Shown: positions 19,677 to 29,933 of the stretch, one piece after another
Numbering within the stretch: position 1 is the stretch's first letter
How the letters are laid out: every line of letters begins with the position of its first letter
Assembly (NCBI RefSeq): GCF_001556865.1
Contig: NZ_LSJY01000022.1
Location: 1-64,000 of the forward strand
DNA: 64,000 nt
Source of the DNA: Sphingobium sp. CCH11-B1
GTDB lineage: Bacteria > Pseudomonadota > Alphaproteobacteria > Sphingomonadales > Sphingomonadaceae
Direction of reading: 5' to 3'
The notes under the pieces: generated by a model
Database searches by the model: none
Told to the model about the DNA's origin: nothing
The model's input: the letters and a program-made list of their open reading frames with translations, nothing else
Translations under genes and position numbers: made by a program

Positions 19677-20407
19677 GTGGCGCGCAGGAAATAGAGGCCA
19701 TCGGGCGGCGCGTTGAGGCCGAGCGCCGCACGGTCGCGGGCCTCCAGCGCGGCACGCAGGTCGCCAGTGGTCCACCGCCCCATCCCGACCATCGCCAGGC
19801 ATCCCACCATCGACCGCACCTGATGATGCAGGAAAGATCGCGCCGCCGCATGGATGGCGATGCGGTCGGCGTCTTGGCTGACCTCCAGCCGGTCCAGCGT
19901 CTTGACCGGGCTGGCCGACTGGCAGTGGGCGGAACGGAAGGTGGTGAAATCATGCAGCCCCACCAGCAGTTGCGCCGCATCGTGCATCGCATGCGCATCG
20001 AGCGGCTGGATCACCCGCCAGGCAAGCCCCTGTTCGACCGTCAGCGGCGCGCGACGGTTGACGATGCGATACACATAGGACCGGCCGACGCAGGAAAAGC
20101 GCGCATGCCAGTCGTCAGGCACCACCACGCAGTCGAGGATCGCGACGGGATGGGGCCGCAGCCGCGCGTTCAGCGCCTCCATCAGGCGGAAGGGTGCGAT
20201 TGGCTTTGCCACATCGGCATGGGCGCGCATGGCGATGCCATGGACGCCCGCATCGGTGCGGCCGGCGGCGTGGACGGCCGCGCTCTCGCCGGTGACGGCA
20301 TGGATCGCCGTTTCGATCGCCTGCTGCACGCTTGGCCCATGCGCCTGCCGCTGCCACCCCATGAAGGGACGGCCGTCAAATTCGACGATGAAGGCGAAAC
20401 GGGTCAT
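19649..20407 (-). CDS. truA: tRNA pseudouridine(38-40) synthase
   Basis: 252-residue TruA, which converts U38-U40 of tRNA anticodon arms to pseudouridine. [16 protein letters not shown] is the N-terminal motif and [11 protein letters not shown] carries the catalytic Asp. [13 protein letters not shown] near the C-terminus is also family-typical. It starts 4 nt after the fmt stop, so fmt-truA form one operon. Confidence 0.96.
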   Translation of the reverse strand: MTRFAFIVEFDGRPFMGWQRQAHGPSVQQAIETAIHAVTGESAAVHAAGRTDAGVHGIAMRAHADVAKPIAPFRLMEALNARLRPHPVAILDCVVVPDDWHARFSCVGRSYVYRIVNRRAPLTVEQGLAWRVIQPLDAHAMHDAAQLLVGLHDFTTFRSAHCQSASPVKTLDRLEVSQDADRIAIHAAARSFLHHQVRSMVGCLAMVGMGRWTTGDLRAALEARDRAALGLNAPPDGLYFLRATYRDADAAT

Positions 20408-20411
20408 GCGT

Positions 20412-21320
20412 TCAGGCGTCTACGTGGCTGCCCGCCGGCATGTCGTAGCCGCGCAGCAATTCGCCCGCGCTCATCGCGCCCTTGCCGGCGCGCTGCACCA
20501 GCGTCGGACGGATCGCGTCATGGCCGCAGCCGATCAGAAGGCTGTCGTCCAGCAATTCGCCTGCCGGGCCGGCATGATGTTCGACATGAGCGGCAAGGAT
20601 GCGGAACCGCTCGCCGCGATATTGGAAAAAGGCGCCCGGCGCCGGATTGAAGGCGCGCACCTGCCGCTCGACGGCATGCGCGTCCTTGGCAAAGTCGATC
20701 CGCGCCTCCGCCTTGTCGATCTTGGCGGCATAGGTCACGCCTTCGTCGGGCTGCGCCATGGGTGGGTACAGCGCAATATCCTCTAGCACTTCCACCATCA
20801 GCGCCGCGCCCGCTTCGGCCAGTTCCTGCGTCAGCGCGCCCGCCGTCTTGTCCTCGATCGGCGTCACATGCTTGGCGCGCATCGGTCCGGTGTCGAGGCC
20901 CGCCTCCATGTCCATGATCGTCACACCGCTCAGATTGTCCCCGGCCAGGATCGCCCGCTGGATCGGCGCGGCCCCGCGCCAGCGCGGCAGCAGCGAGGCA
21001 TGGATGTTCATGCAGCCATGGCGCGGCGCGGCCAGGATCGGGCGCGGCAGGATGAGGCCATAGGCCGCGACCACCGCGACATCGGCATCCAGCGCGGCAA
21101 AGGCGGCCTGCGTTTCCGCGTCCTTCAACGACAGGGGCGTGCGTACCTCTATCCCCATCGCTTCCGCGCGCAGCTGCACCGGGGATGGGCGCAGGCCCTT
21201 GCCCCGGCCGGCGGGCCGCGGCGGCTGGCTGTAGGCCGCGACGATCTCGTGCCCGGCCTTCGCCAGCGCGTCGAGCGCGGGGACGGCGAAATCGGGAGTG
21301 CCCATATAGACGATACGCAT
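20412..21320 (-). CDS. fmt: Methionyl-tRNA formyltransferase
   Basis: 302 residues. Fmt formylates initiator Met-tRNA with 10-formyl-[21 protein letters not shown] opens the Rossmann domain; [21 protein letters not shown] contains the catalytic Asn-His and the SLLPRWRG loop; [16 protein letters not shown] contains the catalytic Asp. The C-terminal tRNA-binding domain follows to the end. Usually paired with def; here def lies 0.85 kb away on the other strand with recR between. Confidence 0.96.
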   Translation of the reverse strand: MRIVYMGTPDFAVPALDALAKAGHEIVAAYSQPPRPAGRGKGLRPSPVQLRAEAMGIEVRTPLSLKDAETQAAFAALDADVAVVAAYGLILPRPILAAPRHGCMNIHASLLPRWRGAAPIQRAILAGDNLSGVTIMDMEAGLDTGPMRAKHVTPIEDKTAGALTQELAEAGAALMVEVLEDIALYPPMAQPDEGVTYAAKIDKAEARIDFAKDAHAVERQVRAFNPAPGAFFQYRGERFRILAAHVEHHAGPAGELLDDSLLIGCGHDAIRPTLVQRAGKGAMSAGELLRGYDMPAGSHVDA

Positions 21321-21374
21321 GATCCGCTCCTCAAACCCCTTGTCGTCGGGACATGCAACCCTTTATCTCACGAT

Positions 21375-21971
21375 ATGGCCTCACCTGAAATCGACGCATT
21401 GACGCAGGCGCTTTCGCGGCTTCCCGGTCTTGGCCCCCGCTCGGCCCGGCGCGCGGTGCTGCATCTCCTCAAGAAGCGCGAGGGGGCGATGGAACCGCTG
21501 CTGCGCGCGCTGGAGGCAGTGAACGAGCGGCTGGTGACATGCCATGTCTGCGGCAATGTCGACACGATCGACCCCTGCGGCATCTGCGCCGATCCCCGGC
21601 GTGATCCGCGCGCGCTGTGCGTGGTCGAGGATGTGTCGGACCTTTGGGCGCTCGACCGGTCGCGGCTTTTCCCCGGCCGCTTCCATGTACTGGGCGGTCG
21701 CCTGTCGGCGCTGGAGGGGGTGCGGCCGGAGGATCTGGCGATCGACGCGCTGGTCGCCCGGCTGGAACAGGGTGGGGTGGACGAAGTCGTGCTGGCGATG
21801 AACGCGACATTGGAAGGGCAGACCACCGCCCATTATCTCGCGGAACGGCTGGAGCATTTCCCCATCCGATTGACGCAGCTGGCGCATGGCGTGCCGGTGG
21901 GCGGGGAACTCGACTATCTGGATGAGGGCACGCTGGCGCAGGCGCTGCGCGCGCGACGGCCACTGGGCTGA
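21375..21971 (+). CDS. recR: Recombination mediator RecR
   Basis: 198 residues. RecR works with RecO/RecF to load RecA at gaps. It has the N-terminal helix-hairpin-helix ([24 protein letters not shown]), the four-Cys zinc finger [16 protein letters not shown] and the Toprim domain starting [16 protein letters not shown] and containing [16 protein letters not shown]. Length is standard. Its usual partners dnaX and the YbaB gene are not adjacent. Confidence 0.95.
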   Translation: MASPEIDALTQALSRLPGLGPRSARRAVLHLLKKREGAMEPLLRALEAVNERLVTCHVCGNVDTIDPCGICADPRRDPRALCVVEDVSDLWALDRSRLFPGRFHVLGGRLSALEGVRPEDLAIDALVARLEQGGVDEVVLAMNATLEGQTTAHYLAERLEHFPIRLTQLAHGVPVGGELDYLDEGTLAQALRARRPLG

Positions 21972-22172
21972 CCTGTCCTATCCCGCCGGGACGTCCTAGG
22001 CCGGTATCCGTCCGGCGATGGCCGTGCGACCGAATATGTCCCACATAGGAAATTCAATGTCGGCTTTTACGGGAAATATGCGAAGTTAAGGGGGTAAGAT
22101 CGATCAGTCTGATCGACACGATCCGCCGTCGCCCGGCTTGATCCTGCGGCGCGTTCCGCCTATGTTCGGGCC

Positions 22173-22703
22173 ATGGCCATACGTCCCATTCTCGAAGCGC
22201 CCGATCCGCGCCTGCGTACCATCTCGACCCCGGTCGAAGCGATCGACGACGATCTGCAAACGCTGATCGACGATATGTTCGACACCATGTACGACGCGCC
22301 GGGCATTGGCCTCGCCGCGATCCAGGTGGGGGTGCCCAAGCGCATTCTGGTGATCGATCTGCAGGAACCCGAATCGGACGAAGAGGGCGCGCCGCCAGTC
22401 AAGAAGCCGATGGTCTTCATCAACCCTCAGACTCTGAAGGGTTCTGAGGAACTTTCGGTCTATAATGAAGGCTGCCTTTCGGTGCCTGACCAGTTTGCGG
22501 AGGTCGAGCGGCCCGCCGTCATCCGCGCCAGTTGGATGGACCGGGACGGCCGAATCCATGAAGAGCAGCTGGAAGGGCTGCTTGCCACCTGTCTCCAGCA
22601 TGAAATGGACCATCTGGAAGGCGTACTTTTCATCGATCATCTGTCCCGGCTGAAGCGGGATATGTTGATGAAAAAGCTGATAAAGGCGCGCAAGGCGGCT
22701 TGA
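22173..22703 (+). CDS. def: Peptide deformylase
   Basis: 176 residues. Removes the formyl group from nascent proteins. The three signature motifs are intact: GIGLAAIQVG, EGCLSVPDQ (metal Cys) and QHEMDHLEG (two metal His and catalytic Glu). The 201-nt gap before it holds no gene. A terminator follows at 22736. Confidence 0.96.
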   Translation: MAIRPILEAPDPRLRTISTPVEAIDDDLQTLIDDMFDTMYDAPGIGLAAIQVGVPKRILVIDLQEPESDEEGAPPVKKPMVFINPQTLKGSEELSVYNEGCLSVPDQFAEVERPAVIRASWMDRDGRIHEEQLEGLLATCLQHEMDHLEGVLFIDHLSRLKRDMLMKKLIKARKAA

Positions 22704-22735
22704 TTTGAATCAGTTTTTACAGGCTCTCTGAGTGA

Positions 22736-22766
22736 CGCTCCGACTCCCAAAGTCGGGGCGTTTTTC
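22736..22766 (+). terminator. Rho-independent terminator after def
   Basis: CGCTCCGACT and AGTCGGGGCG pair as a 10-bp stem with one G-T pair and a 5-nt loop, followed directly by TTTTT. Confidence 0.85.
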
Positions 22767-22916
22767 TTGGCATTTTTCCGAAAAATCCTTTTCTTTCAAT
22801 CTGTTCATTTTCCTCATTCCGTCTTTCCAGCGGCACGTCCGGACGGAAACCCCATTGTCGCTGGCGCGTTGCTGCGTTTGAGGTGCGTGGGGTTATTGAC
22901 CAAGGAGGAATAATAT

Positions 22917-23219
22917 ATGTCGCCGTCTCTGACGAAAATGGGGGCCCTCGCCCTGGTGCTGGCCGGCTCGGTCAGCCTTGGCGGCTGCGCCACCAAAGGC
23001 TTCGTGCGCGAACAGGTCGCGACCGTGAACCAGCGCGTCGATGCGCTCGACGCAAAGCTGCAGCAGACGGATGCCACGGCGCAGCAGGCGCTGGGCGAAG
23101 CCCGTTCCGCTTCGGGTCTGGCGCAGCAGAACGGCCAGCGTCTCGACCAGCTCGGCGCCCGCGTCGACAGCGTCGAACAGCGCATGGTCGAAGCGCAGCG
23201 CAAGCGTCCGCGCAACTGA
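22917..23219 (+). CDS. Small coiled-coil outer-membrane lipoprotein (Lpp/OprI-like)
   Basis: 100 residues. The lipobox LGGC at 21-24 follows a short signal peptide, so the mature protein would be lipidated at Cys24. The rest is an Ala/Gln/Leu heptad-rich single helix (VNQRVDALDAKLQQTDATAQQ), as in alanine-zipper lipoproteins, ending in a basic tail KRPRN. The ribosome site AAGGAGG is strong and 8 nt from the ATG, hinting at high expression. It may be a structural Braun-type lipoprotein, although no C-terminal cross-linking lysine is at the very end. An L,D-transpeptidase gene follows 57 nt downstream. Confidence 0.8.
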   Translation: MSPSLTKMGALALVLAGSVSLGGCATKGFVREQVATVNQRVDALDAKLQQTDATAQQALGEARSASGLAQQNGQRLDQLGARVDSVEQRMVEAQRKRPRN

Positions 23220-23276
23220 TGCGATCATGGCCGGCGCCCCTTGTCGCCGGCCATAATTTCCGAGTATCCAGCCCGC

Positions 23277-24038
23277 ATGAAAAGCCTGTCCCGGCTCCTG
23301 CTATGTCTAAGCCTGATCGCCATTCCGTCCGTTCAGGCCGCTGAGAAGGCCAGGCCCAAGACCACCGCCGCGAAATCCACGAACGCAAAGACCCCCGCGT
23401 CGAAGGCGCGGGCCGCGAAGACGTCCGTCGCCAAGGCGTCCGCTCTTCCGGCGATCCCCGATGCAACGGAGATGGTGGTGGACCCGACGCCGCAGGCGGC
23501 GCGAATTCTGAACTGGGTTACCGGCGCGGCCGATAACAAGGCGCTTCCCTATGTCGTGCTCGACAAGGCGGCCGCCCGGATCTGGCTGTATGACGGGAAG
23601 GGCAAGCGGATCGCGGACGCGCCCGTGCTGGTCGGCATCGCGCTGGGCGACGATGCGACGCCGGGCGTGGGCGCCAAGTCGCTGGCGGAGATCGGCCCGG
23701 CCGAAAAGACCACGCCTGCGGGCCGCTTCCTCGCCAAGTTCGGCGTCGCGGCGGGCAAGACCCGCGTCCTGTGGGTCGATTATGCGACATCCGTCGCGCT
23801 CCACACCATTCCGCCGGGCAATCCGAAGGAAAAGCGGGTGGACCGGATGCTGTCCCCCGACATCGCCGACAACCGCATCACCTTCGGCTGCATCAACGTG
23901 CCCAAGGCCTTCTATGCGAAGGTCGGGCCGCTGTTTCGGAAGAAGGGCGGCTATGTCTATATCCTGCCCGACGCAAAGCCGATCGAGGAGGTGTTCCCGC
24001 AGCTTCACGCCTATCCGGCCGTTGTCGATGCAGCCTGA
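23277..24038 (+). CDS. L,D-transpeptidase (YkuD-like) family protein
   Basis: 253 residues. Signal peptide to about residue 22, then a basic Lys/Ala/Thr-rich linker (23-57) that could bind the cell wall or DNA-like polyanions. The YkuD-like domain covers about 90-245, with HTIPPG (His176) and RITFGCINV (Cys205). The canonical S/T-H-G-C motif has Phe in place of His here, so catalysis should be checked. It follows the coiled-coil lipoprotein, a context that fits lipoprotein-peptidoglycan attachment, but this is inference. Start at 23277 is chosen because MKSLSRLLLCLSL is a proper signal peptide. Confidence 0.8.
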   Translation: MKSLSRLLLCLSLIAIPSVQAAEKARPKTTAAKSTNAKTPASKARAAKTSVAKASALPAIPDATEMVVDPTPQAARILNWVTGAADNKALPYVVLDKAAARIWLYDGKGKRIADAPVLVGIALGDDATPGVGAKSLAEIGPAEKTTPAGRFLAKFGVAAGKTRVLWVDYATSVALHTIPPGNPKEKRVDRMLSPDIADNRITFGCINVPKAFYAKVGPLFRKKGGYVYILPDAKPIEEVFPQLHAYPAVVDAA

Positions 24039-24053
24039 CGGGCAGGCGCTGCG

Positions 24054-24755
24054 TCAGCCCATGCCTTCGGTATCGAGGGCGTAGCCCGCCGACCGCACGG
24101 TGCGGATGATGTCCTGATACTGGCCGTCCGCATTGATAGCCTTGCGCAGGCGACGGATATGGACGTCGACGGTGCGCAATTCGATGTCGCTGTCCTGTCC
24201 CCATACGCTGTCGAGCAGCCGCTCGCGCGAGAAAACCCAGCCGGGATGCTCCAGGAAATGCTTGAGCAGCCGGAACTCGGTGGGGCCCAGCGGGATCACC
24301 TGACCACTGCGGCGGACCTTGTGCCCCACCGTGTCCATCTCGACATCGGCGAAGGTCAGCGTCTCGCCGGCGAGCGCCGGACGTACGCGGCGCAGCACCG
24401 CGCCCACGCGCGCCACCAGTTCGCGGGGCGAAAAGGGCTTGGTCACATAATCGTCCGCGCCGGTTTCCAGGCCGCGCACCCGATCCTCTTCCTCGCCGCG
24501 CGCGGTGAGCATGATGATGGGGACGTTTGCGGTGCCGTTCATCCGGCGCAGGCGGCGGCACACCTCGATGCCCGACAGGCTTTCCACCATCCAGTCGAGC
24601 AGAACGATGTCGGGCGTGCTTTCCTGCGCCATCAGCAGCGCTTCCTCGCCATCGACGGTATGGGAAACGTCGAAATCCTCGCGCTTGAAATGCCAGATGA
24701 GCAATTCGGCCAACGCCGCGTCATCCTCCACCAGCAGCATCTTTGCTCGTGCCAT
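24054..24755 (-). CDS. phoB: Phosphate regulon response regulator
   Basis: 233 residues. Receiver domain with Asp11-Asp12, phospho-acceptor Asp54 in IVLLDWMVE, and the switch Lys in YVTKPFSPRE. The C-terminal OmpR-type winged helix contains LGPTEFRLLKHFLEHPGWVFSRE and RTVDVHIRRLRKAI. It is the last gene of phoR-pstSCAB-phoU-phoB and starts 4 nt after phoU. Phosphorylated PhoB would activate the pst genes through the PHO box at 29934. Confidence 0.96.
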   Translation of the reverse strand: MARAKMLLVEDDAALAELLIWHFKREDFDVSHTVDGEEALLMAQESTPDIVLLDWMVESLSGIEVCRRLRRMNGTANVPIIMLTARGEEEDRVRGLETGADDYVTKPFSPRELVARVGAVLRRVRPALAGETLTFADVEMDTVGHKVRRSGQVIPLGPTEFRLLKHFLEHPGWVFSRERLLDSVWGQDSDIELRTVDVHIRRLRKAINADGQYQDIIRTVRSAGYALDTEGMG

Positions 24756-24759
24756 CGGT

Positions 24760-25455
24760 TCAATCCTCTTGGGTCAGGTCGCCGCCGCGCTCGCGTTCGG
24801 GCAGCGTCTGGCCGGTCGCGGCGTAATAGACCATCTCGGCCACGTTGGTGGCATGGTCGCCGATCCGTTCGATATTCTTGGCGATGAACAGCAGGTGCGC
24901 GCATTCGCTGATCGTCTTGGGGTTTTCGACCATGAAGGTCACAAGCGTGCGGAACACGCTGTTGTAGAAATCGTCGACCACCGTGTCGCGTTCGACCACC
25001 GCCAGCGCCAGATCGGGGTCGCGCGCGGCAAAGGCGTTCAGCGCGTCATGCACCATTTCGCCCGCCACCTGGCCCATGGACGGCAGCAGCGAGATCGGCT
25101 CCAGCGTGCGGGTGTTGGTGGCGACCAGCGGAACGCGCTTGGCGATGTTCTTGGCATAATCGCCGATGCGCTCGACCACGCTGACGATCTTCAGCGCGGC
25201 GATCACGTCGCGCAGGTCGTTGGCCATCGGCGCGCGAAGGGCAATGACCTGGATCACCAGCTTCTCGACCTCGGCCTCGATCGCGTCGATGCGCTTGTCG
25301 TCGGCGACGACTTCGGCGGCCAGTGCGCGGTCCTGCCGCTGCAACGCCAGCATGGCATTCTCGATCGCCGCTTCGGCGCGCCCGCCCATTTCGGCGATCA
25401 GCCCGCGCAGCCGGTCTATCTCTTCGTCGAATGCCTTGATCGTATGTTCAGCCAT
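24760..25455 (-). CDS. phoU: Phosphate transport system accessory protein
   Basis: 231 residues, all-helical with two PhoU repeats. MAEHTIKAFDEEIDRLRGLIAEMGGRAEAAIENA and the ERIGDYAKNIAKR and ERIGDHATNVAEMV motifs (metal-binding E-x-x-D) are typical. PhoU links PstB activity to PhoR and keeps the regulon off in phosphate excess. It lies 17 nt after pstB. Confidence 0.96.
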   Translation of the reverse strand: MAEHTIKAFDEEIDRLRGLIAEMGGRAEAAIENAMLALQRQDRALAAEVVADDKRIDAIEAEVEKLVIQVIALRAPMANDLRDVIAALKIVSVVERIGDYAKNIAKRVPLVATNTRTLEPISLLPSMGQVAGEMVHDALNAFAARDPDLALAVVERDTVVDDFYNSVFRTLVTFMVENPKTISECAHLLFIAKNIERIGDHATNVAEMVYYAATGQTLPERERGGDLTQED

Positions 25456-25472
25456 AATCTTTCTCCCCCGGA

Positions 25473-26261
25473 TCAGCCGTAGCGACCGGTGATGTAATCC
25501 TTGGTCCGTTCCGCCTTCGGATTGGTGAAGATGTCGGACGTCACGCCATATTCGACCAGCTCGCCCAGGTGAAAGAAGGCCGTCCGCTGGGACACGCGCG
25601 CTGCCTGCTGCATATTGTGCGTGACGATGACGATGGCGTAGCGGCCGCGCAGTTCGTGGATCAGCTCCTCGATCTTGGCCGTGGCGATGGGGTCCAGCGC
25701 CGAACAGGGCTCATCCATCAGGATGACTTCGGGTTCGACCGCGATGGCGCGCCCGATGCACAGGCGCTGCTGCTGTCCGCCGGACAGGGCGGTGCCGCTG
25801 TCGGACAGCCGATCCTTCACTTCTTCCCACAGCCCCGCGCGGCGCAGCGACTTTTCCACGATCACGTCCATGTCCGCCTTGCTCGCGGCCAGTCCGTGGA
25901 TGCGCGGGCCGTAGGCGATATTCTCGTAGATCGACTTGGGAAAGGGATTGGGCTTCTGGAACACCATGCCGACACGGGCGCGCAGCTGCACCACGTCCAT
26001 CGAGGGGGCGTAGATATTCTCGCCGTCGAGCGTGATTTCCCCCTCGACCCGGGCCGAGGCCACGGTGTCGTTCATGCGGTTGAGCGTGCGCAGGAAGGTC
26101 GACTTGCCGCAGCCCGACGGACCGATGAAGGCGGTGACATTGTCCATGTCCACATCGATGGACACACCCTTGATCGCCTGTTTGGCGCCGTAGAAGACTT
26201 TCACGTCGCGCGCGGTCATCTTCGGGTCGGCGGGGGCGAGGTTTTTCTGTTCTTCGGTCAT
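25473..26261 (-). CDS. pstB: Phosphate ABC transporter ATPase
   Basis: 262 residues. Walker A is GPSGCGKST, the ABC signature is [14 protein letters not shown] and Walker B is [15 protein letters not shown]. Start at 26261 ([14 protein letters not shown]) is five bases after the pstA stop; longer reading frames upstream overlap pstA and are out of character. Closely matches the family length of about 255-260. Confidence 0.97.
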   Translation of the reverse strand: MTEEQKNLAPADPKMTARDVKVFYGAKQAIKGVSIDVDMDNVTAFIGPSGCGKSTFLRTLNRMNDTVASARVEGEITLDGENIYAPSMDVVQLRARVGMVFQKPNPFPKSIYENIAYGPRIHGLAASKADMDVIVEKSLRRAGLWEEVKDRLSDSGTALSGGQQQRLCIGRAIAVEPEVILMDEPCSALDPIATAKIEELIHELRGRYAIVIVTHNMQQAARVSQRTAFFHLGELVEYGVTSDIFTNPKAERTKDYITGRYG

Positions 26262-26266
26262 GGCGG

Positions 26267-27523
26267 TTACCACCGTTTTTCGAATTTGTTGCGCAGGTAG
26301 ATGGCGAGGCCGTTCATCGCGAGCAGGAAGACCAGCAGGACGATGATCGCGGCGGAGGTTTTTTCGACAAAGCCCTTCGAGACTTCGTCGGACCAGAGGA
26401 AGATCTGCACCGGCAGCACGGTCGCCGGATCGGTGACGCCGCCCGGAGGCGTGGCGATGAAGGCGCGCATGCCGATCATCAGCAGCGGCGCGGTTTCGCC
26501 CAGCGCGCGCGCCATGCCGATGATGGTGCCGGTCAGGATGCCGGGCAGGGCGAGCGGCAGGACATGCTGGAACACCACCTGCACGGGCGACGCGCCGATG
26601 CCGAGCGCCGCGTCGCGGATGCTGGGCGGCACCGATTTGATCGCGTTGCGGCCGGCGATGACGATGACCGGCATGGTCATCAGCGCCAGCGTCATGCCGC
26701 CCACCAGGGCGGCCGATCGCGGCAGATGCACCAGGTTGAGGAAGATGGAGAGACCCAGCAGGCCGAAGATGATCGATGGCACCGCCGCCAGATTGTTGAT
26801 CGACACTTCGATGATGTCGGTCCACCAGGTCTTGGGCGCATATTCCTCAAGATAGAGGGCAGTGGCCACGCCGATCGGAAAGCTCAGGATCAGGGTGACG
26901 AGCATCGTCAGCAGCGATCCCTTGAACGCCCCCCAGATGCCCACCTGCGTCGGATCGGTCCCGTCGCTGGCGGTCAGGAAGTTCCAGTTGAAGCCGGTAG
27001 ACAGCAGGCCCGCCCGGCTCAGCCGGTCGACGGCGGCCTCCGCCTCCGGCGATCCGTCGCTCTTGACGGCAAGGTCGATCGCGGTGGACGCGGGGACGCT
27101 GATCGTTTCCGTCCGGCCCAGAATCTTGGGATCGGCCTTGATCGCATCACGGATACTGACCCAGGCGGAGGGCGACAGCAGGTCGTCGGCCTTGTCGCCC
27201 AGCTCCGCCTTGGCGACCGTGCTCGTCACCATCGGCAGGTTGGCATTGGCCAGCGCCTCGTCGGTGACGGCATCGGGATCGAGCAGCAGCGGCGAGGCGG
27301 GAAAGTCGACCTTCAGCGCGATTTCCGTGCGGGTGAAGCCGCGCAGGCCGTTGCCCATCATGGTGACGAGCAGGAAGGCGAGGAACGCGGCCGACAGCAG
27401 CACGGCGCCCAGGCCCAGCAGGCGGAAGCGTCGTTCCGCGGCGTAGCGGCGGGCGATCCGCCGGCGCATCGCGTCCGATTTCCAGTCGGTGGGGAGGCGA
27501 CCGGGAGAGCTTTCGACGGTCAT
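26267..27523 (-). CDS. pstA: Phosphate ABC transporter permease PstA
   Basis: 418 residues, longer than E. coli PstA because of an N-terminal extension (DUF3333-type) of about 190 residues with one membrane helix and a periplasmic part. The permease core begins [37 protein letters not shown], and the coupling motif is [23 protein letters not shown]. The start shares one base with the pstC stop (TAATG). Confidence 0.95.
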   Translation of the reverse strand: MTVESSPGRLPTDWKSDAMRRRIARRYAAERRFRLLGLGAVLLSAAFLAFLLVTMMGNGLRGFTRTEIALKVDFPASPLLLDPDAVTDEALANANLPMVTSTVAKAELGDKADDLLSPSAWVSIRDAIKADPKILGRTETISVPASTAIDLAVKSDGSPEAEAAVDRLSRAGLLSTGFNWNFLTASDGTDPTQVGIWGAFKGSLLTMLVTLILSFPIGVATALYLEEYAPKTWWTDIIEVSINNLAAVPSIIFGLLGLSIFLNLVHLPRSAALVGGMTLALMTMPVIVIAGRNAIKSVPPSIRDAALGIGASPVQVVFQHVLPLALPGILTGTIIGMARALGETAPLLMIGMRAFIATPPGGVTDPATVLPVQIFLWSDEVSKGFVEKTSAAIIVLLVFLLAMNGLAIYLRNKFEKRW

Positions 27524-28791
27524 TATTCGTAAGCCTCGCGATATTTCTTCACGACCCGCAGGGCCACGATGTTGAGCAGCAGGGTGACGATGAAGAGGAC
27601 GAGCCCGAGCGCGAAGGCGGCCAGTGTCTTGGCGCTGTCGAATTCCTGGTCGCCCGTCAGCAGCTGGACGATCTGGGTCGTCACCGTGGTCACGCTGGCG
27701 AAGGGATTGGCGGTCAGATTTGTTGTCGCGCCCATCGCCAGGCTGCCGTCGCGCATCGACTGCGGCACGGCGGCGATACTGTCGTCGGCCATGGAGGATA
27801 CGAAGGGGATGATCATCACGCCCATGACGAGGCCGGCGGCGAGCGCGCTTTCCGACGATGCGCCGCTGATGCCGATCGATACCGCAAGGTCGCGCAACGC
27901 CGGCGCGACCGTCAGCGCGGCGAAATAGCCGTAGACGACCGTCGGCACGCCCGCCAGCACCTCAAGGATCGGCTTCATCCACTTGCGGACGGTGGGACTG
28001 GCATATTGCGTCAGATAGACTGCGCTCATCAGCCCCAGCGGGATGGCGACGATCATGGCGATGATTGCACCGATGAAGATGGTGCCCCAGAAGAGCGGCA
28101 CCGCGCCGAATGCGTCCTCGTTGCCATAGCCCATGGCCGCCGACTGCGGGCTCCATTTCAGGCCGAAGAGGAAGTCGATGGGATTTACCATCGAAAAGAA
28201 GCGGAAACTTTCCCACAGCAGCGAGGCGACGATGCCGAGCGTGGTGACGATCGCCAGCAGCGATGCGATCAGCAGCAGCGCCATCACCAGCCGTTCGACC
28301 CGGGTGCGCGCGCGGAAGTCCGGGCGGACGCGGGTGAAGGCGAAGGCGCCACCGGCAAAGGCGAGCAGCAGCGCAAGGATGGCACCGGCGACGCCATATT
28401 TGGTGTCGGCGTCGCGATAGGGCTGGACCAGTGCCTGGCTAGCCGGGTTGAACGCGCCAGCCTGCCTGCCGGTGGCGATGGCCCGCGCCTCGCCCAGCAC
28501 CGCGGAGCGCGAGAAGGCGTCGGTGGGCAGCGCCTGCGCCGCGGGATCGGCCAGCACGCTCTGGGTGACGAGACCGGGCGCAACGTTGGCCCAGACGGCG
28601 AGGAAGATCGCCGCTGGAACGAGTGTCCACAGCGCCACGTACCAGCCATGATAGCCGGGCAGCGAATGGACGGCGTCGCGCCGCCCGCTCGCCCGCGCAA
28701 CGGTTTGGAGGCGCAGCGCGCGGGCTCGGGCGCTGACCCAGGCGATCGCGCCCAGGCCCGCGAGCAGCAGGAAGATGGCTGGTCCGGTCAT
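27523..28791 (-). CDS. pstC: Phosphate ABC transporter permease PstC
   Basis: 422 residues. Like PstA it has an N-terminal extension, here with two helices and a periplasmic segment (about 60-140). The permease core contains FGAVPLFWGTIFIGAIIAMIVAIPLGLMSAVYLTQYA, and the coupling region reads SMRDGSLAMGATTNLTANPFASV. Seven nt separate it from pstS. Confidence 0.94.
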   Translation of the reverse strand: MTGPAIFLLLAGLGAIAWVSARARALRLQTVARASGRRDAVHSLPGYHGWYVALWTLVPAAIFLAVWANVAPGLVTQSVLADPAAQALPTDAFSRSAVLGEARAIATGRQAGAFNPASQALVQPYRDADTKYGVAGAILALLLAFAGGAFAFTRVRPDFRARTRVERLVMALLLIASLLAIVTTLGIVASLLWESFRFFSMVNPIDFLFGLKWSPQSAAMGYGNEDAFGAVPLFWGTIFIGAIIAMIVAIPLGLMSAVYLTQYASPTVRKWMKPILEVLAGVPTVVYGYFAALTVAPALRDLAVSIGISGASSESALAAGLVMGVMIIPFVSSMADDSIAAVPQSMRDGSLAMGATTNLTANPFASVTTVTTQIVQLLTGDQEFDSAKTLAAFALGLVLFIVTLLLNIVALRVVKKYREAYE

Positions 28792-28798
28792 ATCCCTC

Positions 28799-29851
28799 TT
28801 ACTTCAGGTCGGCGCCGTTGAGGACGGTCAGCGCCTTCACCGTTTCGGCGCTCTTCTTGCGGATCTCTTCGGGGGAAGCGACCATGCCGCGCTTCGTCAG
28901 GGCGCCATCCGGGTTCCAGTTCGCAGCAAAGACGTTCAGGAAATTCTGGAGGCCCGGTATGGCCTGCATATGCGCTTTCTTGACGTAGATGTAGAGCGGG
29001 CGCGCACCGGGATACTGGCCGGTCGAGACGGTTTCGTAGGTCGCCTGGATGCCGTTGATCGGCACATCCTTCAGGCTGTCCTTATTTTCTTCCAGGAAGC
29101 TGTAGCCGAACACGCCCACCGCATTGGGATTGGCTCCCAGCTTCTGCACGATCAGATTGTCGTTCTCGCCCGAATCGACATATTTTCCGTCTTCGCGAAC
29201 GCGAGTGCAGGTCGCCTTATACTCGTCCTCATTCTTGTCCTTGAGCGCCTTCATCGCCGGGTCGCTCTGACAGCCTTTCTCCAGGATCAGTTCCGCCAGC
29301 GAATCGCGGGTGCCGCTGGTCGAAGGCGGGCCAAAGACGGAAATGGTGATGGGCGGCAGGCTGGGATCGACATCCTTCCAGGTCTGCGCCTTGTTCGGGC
29401 CCTTGCCGTAGGGGTTGGCGGCCAGCGCCTCATAGACGATCTTGGGAGTGAGGGCGATGGCGGGGCCATTCTTCGCCTGGGCGAAAGCCAGACCGTCAAC
29501 GCCCACCTGGATTTCGATGATGTCCTTCACGCCGTTGGCCTGGCACTGGTCGAACTCCGACTTCTTCATCCGGCGGGAAGCGTTCTCGATGTCGGGATGC
29601 TGCGCGCCGACGCCGGCGCAGAACAGCTTCATCCCGCCGCCCGTACCGGTGGATTCGATGATCGGCGACTTCATGCCGGCATTGCCCTGCACGAACAGTT
29701 CGGCGACGGCCGTTGCGAAAGGATAGACAGTGGAGGATCCGACCGCGCGAATCTGGTCGCGGGTCGCTCCGGCACCGCCGCTCTGGTCACCGCAGGCGGC
29801 AAGGCTGATGACGCTCGCGGCGCAGGCGGCGAACAGGGCAAACTTCGTCAC
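28799..29851 (-). CDS. pstS: Periplasmic phosphate-binding protein (lipoprotein)
   Basis: About 350 residues. The phosphate-binding signature is RAVGSSTVYPFATAVAE, with STGTGGGMKLFCAG and GPPSTSGTRDSLAELIL forming the rest of the pocket. The signal ends in a lipobox LAAC, so it is probably membrane-tethered. The start is read as GTG 29851, because GGAGG lies 5 nt before it; an ATG four codons upstream overlaps that ribosome site. A PHO box lies 83 nt upstream. Confidence 0.93.
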   Translation of the reverse strand: MTKFALFAACAASVISLAACGDQSGGAGATRDQIRAVGSSTVYPFATAVAELFVQGNAGMKSPIIESTGTGGGMKLFCAGVGAQHPDIENASRRMKKSEFDQCQANGVKDIIEIQVGVDGLAFAQAKNGPAIALTPKIVYEALAANPYGKGPNKAQTWKDVDPSLPPITISVFGPPSTSGTRDSLAELILEKGCQSDPAMKALKDKNEDEYKATCTRVREDGKYVDSGENDNLIVQKLGANPNAVGVFGYSFLEENKDSLKDVPINGIQATYETVSTGQYPGARPLYIYVKKAHMQAIPGLQNFLNVFAANWNPDGALTKRGMVASPEEIRKKSAETVKALTVLNGADLK

Positions 29852-29933
29852 GGGAACCTCCATTGCAAGGCCGCGATTCGCTTGTCGCCGCCCCCCTCAG
29901 GATGCGGCCCTAGTCGCGGACCATCGCGCATTT

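Noticed and set aside
22917..23219. Calling the small lipoprotein a true Braun lipoprotein
   Set aside because: The heptad pattern and lipobox fit, but the C-terminus ends RPRN, not in a terminal cross-linking lysine, so only a general coiled-coil lipoprotein call is made.
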